Below, piece by piece: positions 6,160-10,982 of a stretch of 10,982 nucleotides of DNA (the first letter of the stretch is position 1; each line of letters starts with the position of its first letter). Location: NCBI GenBank assembly GCA_950071875.1, contig CATMNW010000050.1, forward strand, positions 1 to 10,982, in the 5' to 3' direction. Source of the stretch: an uncultured Erythrobacteraceae bacterium. GTDB lineage: Bacteria; Pseudomonadota; Alphaproteobacteria; Sphingomonadales; Sphingomonadaceae. The notes below the pieces were generated by a model, which made no database searches, was not told the origin of the DNA, and saw only the letters and a list, made by a program, of their open reading frames with translations. The position numbers and the translations under genes are program-made.

Positions 6160-7377
6160 CTATTCAAAGCGTTGCATGAAGACGTTCTGGCTCGGCATAT
6201 TGGCAAGTGCTTTTTCGAGATCGCCCCGTATTGCACCCAGCGCCCTGTCGAGCTGACGCGGATCGAAGCTGTCGGCCCGCCTGTCGTGGCGCTGGGGAAC
6301 GATACCGAACGAAACCAAGAGATCGATCCACGTCTGGCGGTCGACGAGGTCTGCCTCCAATTCCGGCATACCACCTCTGCTGCGAAACTGTTGGATACGG
6401 AGTGTAAGACCTTCGGGAATGTCCCCCTCACCCCCCTCTGCCCTTCCGAGAACGATGGGCGCTGCACAGAATTCGTAGAGCCGCTGCACGGCTTGCGAAT
6501 GCAAGCGGTTAAAACGTCGAGCTTCCGCGGGAGCCTCTTTGCCAGCGGGCAAACATTCCATAAGATGTGCCACCTGCCGCAGAAACAAACGTGTATCCGC
6601 GCAGAAGAGTGGTCCGATCCTGGCGGAAGCAGGCCCCAGTCGAATTCGGTTGGTTTGCCACGGCTCTGCTAGTGCGAAGGCATCGGAGCCACCTGCCGGG
6701 AGCGAACGGTAGAGGGGTAAAGGCGCGCTTGTCAGATCTGCGACGATGTGGCGCCCGGCCAGCCACGGCAAGGTGGTTGCCTCTTCGCTACGCTCGCACG
6801 GCCTCAGATCGATTGTGAAATCAGCGCTTGCGTCCGTATCGAAACCAACCCGGCCGACCGGCACCAGGCCCTCGAAAAGATTCGCCAGTCTTTCGCGTTC
6901 GATCACCGCCAACGGGCCAAGCATGGCAAGAGGCGAATCCGGGGCATCGTCCGGAAGGGCCACCAGACCTTGGGCTGCCGCGCGCGCGCACAAGCGGAAA
7001 CCGGCATACACCTCTGCGAACCGGTCAAGGGCCTTCGCCTGCTCTACGACGCGGTGCAGTATCTGGTTGAATGGCAGACCGGCAATAGCTGGCAAGTCGC
7101 CGGAAGGGGCGACTATGACGCTTGCATTGTCGTTCGCGAAGTTTTCGAGCGAATAGCCCAGCGCAAATCGCGCACCCGCATCTGCTAAATCGCGTACGCC
7201 TATTCCCATCTCCGCAAGAATGGGCTCGGACACCGGGATCGCAGCAGCGCCTGCATTTTCTGAAGGTTCCAAGGCAACCGAGATCGCACAAGGTTCGGGA
7301 AGCTTTCGCGATAACATTGCGGCGACCGGCCATACATCGGCGCGTTTGCCGATAATCTGATAGGATATACCAGTCAC
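6160..7377 (-). CDS. halogenase-like pseudoenzyme coupled to a flavin-dependent halogenase
   Basis: This 405-residue protein aligns along most of its length with the adjacent halogenase but has lost the key residues. Residues 8-16 read IIGKRADVW where the halogenase has IVGGGTAGW, so the FAD dinucleotide-binding glycines are gone. The position of the halogenase catalytic Lys (TIKLG) is Ala72 (RFALG). The segment 248-277 aligns without gaps to halogenase 339-368, but the flavin/active-site F-L-E-P-L-E-S-T becomes I-G-P-L-F-C-A-D. The W-x-W-x-I-P motif is not visible. The C-terminal TWIDLL..GIVPQ matches SWISVF..NIVPE. I choose the GTG at 7377: it overlaps the halogenase TGA as GTGA and sits just before the homologous region; a GTG at 7425 would add 16 residues antisense-free but inside the upstream gene. 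It is probably a partner or regulatory subunit. No function is assigned. Confidence 0.8.
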   Translation of the reverse strand: MTGISYQIIGKRADVWPVAAMLSRKLPEPCAISVALEPSENAGAAAIPVSEPILAEMGIGVRDLADAGARFALGYSLENFANDNASVIVAPSGDLPAIAGLPFNQILHRVVEQAKALDRFAEVYAGFRLCARAAAQGLVALPDDAPDSPLAMLGPLAVIERERLANLFEGLVPVGRVGFDTDASADFTIDLRPCERSEEATTLPWLAGRHIVADLTSAPLPLYRSLPAGGSDAFALAEPWQTNRIRLGPASARIGPLFCADTRLFLRQVAHLMECLPAGKEAPAEARRFNRLHSQAVQRLYEFCAAPIVLGRAEGGEGDIPEGLTLRIQQFRSRGGMPELEADLVDRQTWIDLLVSFGIVPQRHDRRADSFDPRQLDRALGAIRGDLEKALANMPSQNVFMQRFE

Positions 7378-8912
7378 CGGCGCGCGCTCGTAGCCTGGAA
7401 CCCTGCGCCAGCCTTCCTGATCCACGCTAAGTGTTCCGGCATGGCCTTCGCATGCTGCACAACCCGTTCGCGCACCTTGGCTAGCCGCACGGCCAAGTCT
7501 TCATCGGAGAGGTCTCCTGCCCGTGGATCCCAACCTTCCGGTACGATATTCTGGCCTAGAAAGACCGAAATCCAGCTGGGTGCCTGGAATAGGCCTTCGG
7601 AATAATCGGGCAGCATCGCGCGGGATCGAAAGTCGGCGATCTTTGCCTCAAGACTGTCGGGCAGTTTCATCTCGCGCATTGCCCTCCAGAATTCTCCTTC
7701 GCGCTGGTTGGCAACGTAATGCAGCACAAGAAAATCACGGATGCGGGCAAATTCGAGATCCATGAGCCGGTTGTATTCCCGCCTGTCCGCCTCTTGGATC
7801 CGGTCCGTCGGGAACAGGTCGACTAGATTGAGGATACCGCTTTGAATGAGGTCGATACTTGTCGATTCCAGCGGTTCTAGGAAGCCGCCCGAAAGACCGA
7901 TAGCAACGCAATTGGAATGCCAGAGCGACCGGCGCCGGCCTGTCCTGAACCGAAGCGGCCGTGGGTCGCTGCCCGCCTCACTTTCGAGGTTGTCCATCAG
8001 AATGCTGCGCGCTGTTTCGTCGTCCCAGAACGCGTCGCAATAGACGAGGCCGTTTCCTATGCGGTGTTGCAGGGGGATGCGCCATTGCCAGCCAGCCTCA
8101 CGCGCCGTCGCCCGGGTGTAAGGACCGTTATCGCCACCATTGGCGCATGGAACTGCGAAGGCTCGGTTGCACGGCAGCCAGTGGCTCCAGTCCTCGAAAG
8201 GTGTTTCGAAAACATCGCCGATCAGTAGCGAACGGAAGCCCGAACAGTCGACGAACAGGTCTCCTTCGATCACCTTTCCGCTTTCCAGGACGATCGCGGT
8301 GACATCGCCTGTTTCGCCATCCTGACGAACATCGACGATGCGCCCTTCCCTTCGCGCTACGCCATCTCCCTGCGCGAGATCGGCCAGCCAGGCTGCATAT
8401 AATCCGGCATCGAACTGGAATGCGTAATCGTAGGGCTGGCGGTCGTCCCCATCGCGGGGCGGCTCGAAGCGACCCTGCCAGGCGGCCATGATCGGCACCG
8501 AATATTCGCCGACCGGCGCAGCATTCCCCGCAGCATTTGCGCGGGCCCAGTAATGAATGAAGTCAGCCTGACCCAAGGTCTCTCCATGCTTCCCGAAGGG
8601 ATGGATATAGCGATCGCCGACCTTGCCCCAGTCGCGAAATTCGATGCCGAGTTTGATGGTCGCCGCGGTGCGCGCCATCATTTCACGCTCGTCCAATCCC
8701 AGTCGGCGATTGAAATGCCGGATCTGCGGAAGGGTGGCCTCCCCCACTCCTACAGTGCCAATGGCGGCGGATTCGACCAGCGTGATCGATAGGCCGGTTC
8801 CGCCCAGCATTCTCGAAAGGGCGACAGCGGTCATCCATCCGGCGGTACCGCCGCCGACGATGACCACTTTCCCGACCTGATGCTGCCCCGAACCCATGCG
8901 GGCGGCATACAA
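7374..8912 (-). CDS. flavin-dependent (tryptophan-7-type) halogenase family protein
   Basis: The 512-residue protein belongs to the flavin-dependent halogenase family (PrnA/RebH-like), which uses FADH2, O2 and halide to halogenate aromatic substrates. Present are VIVGGGTAGW (FAD glycine motif, 17-26), VGVGEATLPQ (54-63), TIKLGIEF with K87 at the catalytic-lysine position, the diagnostic halogenase motif W-Q-W-R-I-P (275-280), VDCSGFRSLL (221-230), GLSGGFLEPLESTSI (339-353), and the C-terminal SWISVFLGQNIVPEG. The motif set indicates an active enzyme. The substrate is unknown; many environmental members annotated as 'tryptophan halogenase' do not act on free tryptophan. ATG 8912 or 8897 could be the start; neither has a clear ribosome site. 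The stop overlaps the next gene. No TonB receptor or SapC/cupin gene, often found with such proteins, lies in the window. Confidence 0.92.
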   Translation of the reverse strand: MYAARMGSGQHQVGKVVIVGGGTAGWMTAVALSRMLGGTGLSITLVESAAIGTVGVGEATLPQIRHFNRRLGLDEREMMARTAATIKLGIEFRDWGKVGDRYIHPFGKHGETLGQADFIHYWARANAAGNAAPVGEYSVPIMAAWQGRFEPPRDGDDRQPYDYAFQFDAGLYAAWLADLAQGDGVARREGRIVDVRQDGETGDVTAIVLESGKVIEGDLFVDCSGFRSLLIGDVFETPFEDWSHWLPCNRAFAVPCANGGDNGPYTRATAREAGWQWRIPLQHRIGNGLVYCDAFWDDETARSILMDNLESEAGSDPRPLRFRTGRRRSLWHSNCVAIGLSGGFLEPLESTSIDLIQSGILNLVDLFPTDRIQEADRREYNRLMDLEFARIRDFLVLHYVANQREGEFWRAMREMKLPDSLEAKIADFRSRAMLPDYSEGLFQAPSWISVFLGQNIVPEGWDPRAGDLSDEDLAVRLAKVRERVVQHAKAMPEHLAWIRKAGAGFQATSARR

Positions 8913-8942
8913 AGCGGATCGAGAAGCGACAACTGCCTGTTG

Positions 8943-8970
8943 TAACTATCCGCTCGCCCGAGCGTAGTTA
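8943..8970. promoter_or_regulatory. strong inverted repeat in the divergent halogenase/flavoprotein promoter region
   Basis: Left arm TAACTA-(TC)-CGCTCG and right arm CGAGCG-TAGTTA pair over 12 bp around a 2-nt centre, with a 2-nt bulge on the left. Smaller nested repeats flank it: ACAAC/GTTGT at 8930-8944 and AGTTA/TAACT at 8966-8982. It lies between divergent starts at 8912 and 8996, so it is most simply an operator for a dimeric regulator acting on both genes. A hairpin role is possible. Confidence 0.5.
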
Positions 8971-8984
8971 CTGCAATAACTGAC

Positions 8985-8990
8985 AGGAAA
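8985..8990 (+). promoter_or_regulatory. ribosome binding site of the flavoprotein gene
   Basis: AGGAAA is spaced 5 nt from ATG 8996 and fixes this start. Confidence 0.6.
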
Positions 8991-8995
8991 CACGC

Positions 8996-9754
8996 ATGCT
9001 CGACGAAACACAGGACCGGCTTTGTTCGGACAACACCACTGATTTCTCCGACCTCAAGGCATTGACCATCAATTGCACGTTGAGGCCGACGCCGCAGGGT
9101 TCGCACACGGACAAATTGCTGGGCGTGGTCGAAACGATTCTCGTGCGCAACAAGGTGGCACTCGATCAGGTGCGTCTTGTGGACCACAACATCGCTCCGG
9201 GGGTGTATCCGGACATGACCGAGCACGGTGCGGAACGCGATGACTGGCCGACGATCTGGGAAAAGGTCCGCGCAGCCGACATACTCGTGATCGGGACCCC
9301 AATCTGGCTGGGGGAGAAAAGCTCCGTCTGCCAGCGGCTGATCGAACGGCTCTATGCGCATTCGGGACAGACGAACGACAGTGGCCAGTATATCTTCTAC
9401 GGCAAGGTCGGCGGGTGCATCGTCACCGGAAACGAGGACGGCATCAAGCACGTCGGAATGGGCGTACTCTATTCGCTGCAACATGTCGGCTACACCATCC
9501 CGCCCCAGGCAGATGCCGGATGGATCGGTGAAGCAGGACCGGGTCCCAGCTATGGCGATCCGATGGAAAATGGCGATGGCTATGTCGGGTTCGACAACGA
9601 TTTCACGCGCCGCAATACGACTTTCATGACCTGGAATCTGATGCACATGGCACGCATGCTGAAAGACGCGGGCGGCATCCCGGCGCATGGAAACTCGGTC
9701 GAATTGTGGAACGATGGCCGCCGCTTCGACGCGCCCAATCCGGAGTATCGCTGA
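8996..9754 (+). CDS. flavodoxin / NADPH-dependent FMN reductase family protein
   Basis: The 252-residue soluble protein has a flavodoxin-like fold. The first strand and phosphate-binding loop are ALTINCTLRPTPQGSHTD (22-39), the second flavin loop is DILVIGTPIWLGEKSS (95-110), and GKVGGCIVTGNEDGIKH (136-152) with GYTIPPQADAGWIGEAGPG (165-183) forms the third flavin-contact region. Members bind FMN and often reduce flavins or quinones with NAD(P)H. The 20-residue N-terminal extension and the long Asp/Asn-rich C-terminus (190-252) go beyond a minimal flavodoxin. The gene is divergent from the halogenase pair across 83 bp containing an inverted repeat, which suggests joint control. A plausible job is delivering reduced flavin to the halogenase, but that is inference; such proteins also occur without halogenases. 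It converges on the thioesterase gene with 18 bp between stops. Confidence 0.88.
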   Translation: MLDETQDRLCSDNTTDFSDLKALTINCTLRPTPQGSHTDKLLGVVETILVRNKVALDQVRLVDHNIAPGVYPDMTEHGAERDDWPTIWEKVRAADILVIGTPIWLGEKSSVCQRLIERLYAHSGQTNDSGQYIFYGKVGGCIVTGNEDGIKHVGMGVLYSLQHVGYTIPPQADAGWIGEAGPGPSYGDPMENGDGYVGFDNDFTRRNTTFMTWNLMHMARMLKDAGGIPAHGNSVELWNDGRRFDAPNPEYR

Positions 9755-9772
9755 CCGGCCTGGGAGCGACGC

Positions 9773-10228
9773 TTACCGGCGGGTGATCTTGCGTATGATC
9801 CCGTTGAAGCTGAGCACCGGCTTCCCATCCGCGCGGATCATGCCGACCACGAAAATGGTCTTGCCACCAGCGCGCACGACTTCTCCGCGTGCCTCGATCA
9901 GCTGGCCGACACTTGCGGGATCCAGGAAATCGCCTGCGAGATGCATGGTGACACCATGAGAACCTTCAAGTTCGTCGGTCGCGATCGTGAAAATCGCGCT
10001 ATCGGCGAAAGTCATCATGCAACCGCCATGCATGAAGCCCGCGCCGTTCATATGGCGCTCTTCCGCGCGGAAAGCGGCAACCATGCTGCCATCGTCATCG
10101 CGGCGCTCGTAGAACGGACCTGCGCGCTGCTCGAAGGCATCGCTTTGCCAGGTCGACCAGCCTGCCCATTCGCCCTCGGTCACGGGTACGAGCCCGCCGC
10201 TCGCGCCTACTGCTTCATTCTCGCTCAT
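9773..10228 (-). CDS. PaaI-like hotdog-fold thioesterase
   Basis: The 151-residue protein has the 4HBT hotdog domain of acyl-CoA thioesterases. It shows HMNGAGFMHGGCMMTFAD (59-76), where N61, H67-G68-G69 and D76 match the PaaI-type active site, followed by the central strands HGVTMHLAGDFLDPA (91-105) and a C-terminal R-A-D-G-K-P-V strand. It hydrolyses some acyl- or aryl-CoA; the substrate cannot be read from sequence. Its ATG overlaps the pgk stop codon as ATGA (4 bp), so it is translationally coupled to pgk and would be expressed with glycolysis. ATG 10228 is chosen because the open frame upstream is only out-of-frame pgk sequence. It converges on the flavoprotein gene. Confidence 0.9.
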   Translation of the reverse strand: MSENEAVGASGGLVPVTEGEWAGWSTWQSDAFEQRAGPFYERRDDDGSMVAAFRAEERHMNGAGFMHGGCMMTFADSAIFTIATDELEGSHGVTMHLAGDFLDPASVGQLIEARGEVVRAGGKTIFVVGMIRADGKPVLSFNGIIRKITRR

Positions 10229-10982
10229 GCTGAAAGCGCAGCAACGCCGGGCAGATCCTTGCCTTCCATCCATTCTAGGAAGGCCCCGCCTGCGGTGGAG
10301 ACAAAAGTGAATTCGTCCTTCACGCCCGCATGGGCAAGCGCCGCCACGGTATCCCCACCGCCCGCGACCGAAGTCAGCGAACCGTCCTGCGTCAGCGCGG
10401 CAGCGGTCTTGGCGAGCGCAACGGTGGCCGCGTCGAACGGCTCCGTCTCGAATGCGCCCATCGGGCCGTTCCAGACCAGTGTGCGGCAGGTCTTGAGAAC
10501 GTCGCCCAACGCCTCGACTGCAAGGGGGCCAACGTCGAGGATCATCTCGTCGCTGGCGACTTCGTGGACGTTGCAGGTGCGCATCGACGGCGGGTTTGCG
10601 GCGAATTCCGTTGCGACCACGACATCGTAAGGCAAATGCACAGTGCAGCCCGCATGGCCTGCTTCGTCCATGATCCTGGTCGCGGTGTCGGTCAGGTCGT
10701 GTTCGCACAGCGATTTGCCGACATCGACGCCTTTCGCTGCCAAGAAGGTATTGGCCATACCTCCACCGATGATGAGGTGCTGGACCCTGCCCACAAGGTT
10801 GGTCAGCACGTCCAGCTTGGTCGATACCTTCGCCCCGCCAACAACGGCGGCCACCGGCGCTTCCGGAGTACCCAGGGCAGCCTCGAGCGCCTTGAGTTCC
10901 GCTTCCATCGCACGACCTGCATAGGCAGGCAGGTAATGCGCCAGCCCTTCGGTCGATGCATGCGCGCGATGAGCCGCCGAAA
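10225..10982 (-). CDS. pgk: phosphoglycerate kinase, C-terminal part (5' end beyond window)
   Basis: About 251 residues are visible, the C-terminal 60-65% of a protein that is usually about 390-400 residues. The frame is open to the window edge and begins SAAHRAHASTEGLAHYLPAYAG, typical of the end of the N-terminal domain. The nucleotide-binding domain follows: VAAVVGGAKVSTKLDVL, LIIGGGMANTFLAAKG, VWNGPMGAFE, SVAGGGDTVAAL (adenine nucleotide loop) and the ending FVSTAGGAFLEWMEGKDLPGV. It catalyses 1,3-bisphosphoglycerate + ADP to 3-phosphoglycerate + ATP. The stop overlaps the start of a thioesterase gene. An internal ATG at 10908 should not be taken as the start, because the sequence upstream in the same frame is clearly Pgk. 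Confidence 0.96.
   Translation of the reverse strand, partial: SAAHRAHASTEGLAHYLPAYAGRAMEAELKALEAALGTPEAPVAAVVGGAKVSTKLDVLTNLVGRVQHLIIGGGMANTFLAAKGVDVGKSLCEHDLTDTATRIMDEAGHAGCTVHLPYDVVVATEFAANPPSMRTCNVHEVASDEMILDVGPLAVEALGDVLKTCRTLVWNGPMGAFETEPFDAATVALAKTAAALTQDGSLTSVAGGGDTVAALAHAGVKDEFTFVSTAGGAFLEWMEGKDLPGVAALSA

Noticed and set aside
8831..9688. 285-codon minus-strand open frame opposite the flavoprotein gene
   Set aside because: It is antisense to a clear flavodoxin-family gene and resembles no protein family; its end runs into halogenase sequence in the wrong frame.
10229..10708. Long N-terminal extension of the thioesterase
   Set aside because: This open frame is out-of-frame pgk sequence rich in Arg/Cys; the hotdog protein begins naturally at the ATG overlapping the pgk stop.

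Overview
This window reads as the chromosome of an alphaproteobacterium, most likely a sphingomonad of the Erythrobacteraceae type. The basis is high GC, very tight gene packing, a bacterial class I fructose-bisphosphate aldolase near pgk and thiE, an efp-hypothetical-suhB run, and a flavin-dependent 'tryptophan halogenase'. The taxonomy is inferred from gene content and sequence character, not from a database search.

Layout. (1) Positions 1-400, plus strand: the 3' part of a CzcC/TolC-type outer-membrane efflux gene. Its homology stops abruptly where the 5' third of suhB (minus strand, 624 to 400) begins, so both genes are truncated at one junction near 395-405. (2) 400-1553, minus strand: efp, a small conserved hypothetical gene and the suhB remnant form a compact operon. 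(3) 1698-2066, plus strand: a small secreted protein with a single Cys pair. (4) 4682 to 2067, minus strand: thiE, a lipoprotein L,D-transpeptidase and a membrane-anchored M23 peptidase, probably co-transcribed at least in part. (5) 4764-5153, plus strand: a small lipoprotein. (6) 6043 to 5156, minus strand: class I aldolase. (7) 8912 to 6160, minus strand: a flavin-dependent halogenase whose stop overlaps the start of a divergent halogenase-like protein that has lost its flavin and catalytic signatures. (8) 8996-9754, plus strand: a flavodoxin/NADPH-FMN-reductase-like protein, divergent from the halogenase across an 83-bp region with a strong inverted repeat. (9) 10982 to 9773, minus strand: the C-terminal two thirds of pgk, overlapping by 4 bp a PaaI-like hotdog thioesterase.

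How it fits together. Housekeeping genes (efp, thiE, fda, pgk) surround a likely accessory halogenase cassette (6160-9754) that lies between pgk/thioesterase and the aldolase. The cassette holds a halogenase, a translationally coupled halogenase-like pseudoenzyme and a divergently transcribed flavoprotein that could supply reduced flavin. It is the best candidate here for an undescribed functional unit. The L,D-transpeptidase/M23 pair is a second local module, concerned with peptidoglycan remodelling. There is no tRNA, rRNA, CRISPR array, insertion sequence or intergenic stretch over 300 bp. Three convergent gene pairs are separated by 0, 2 and 18 bp and leave no room for conventional terminators.
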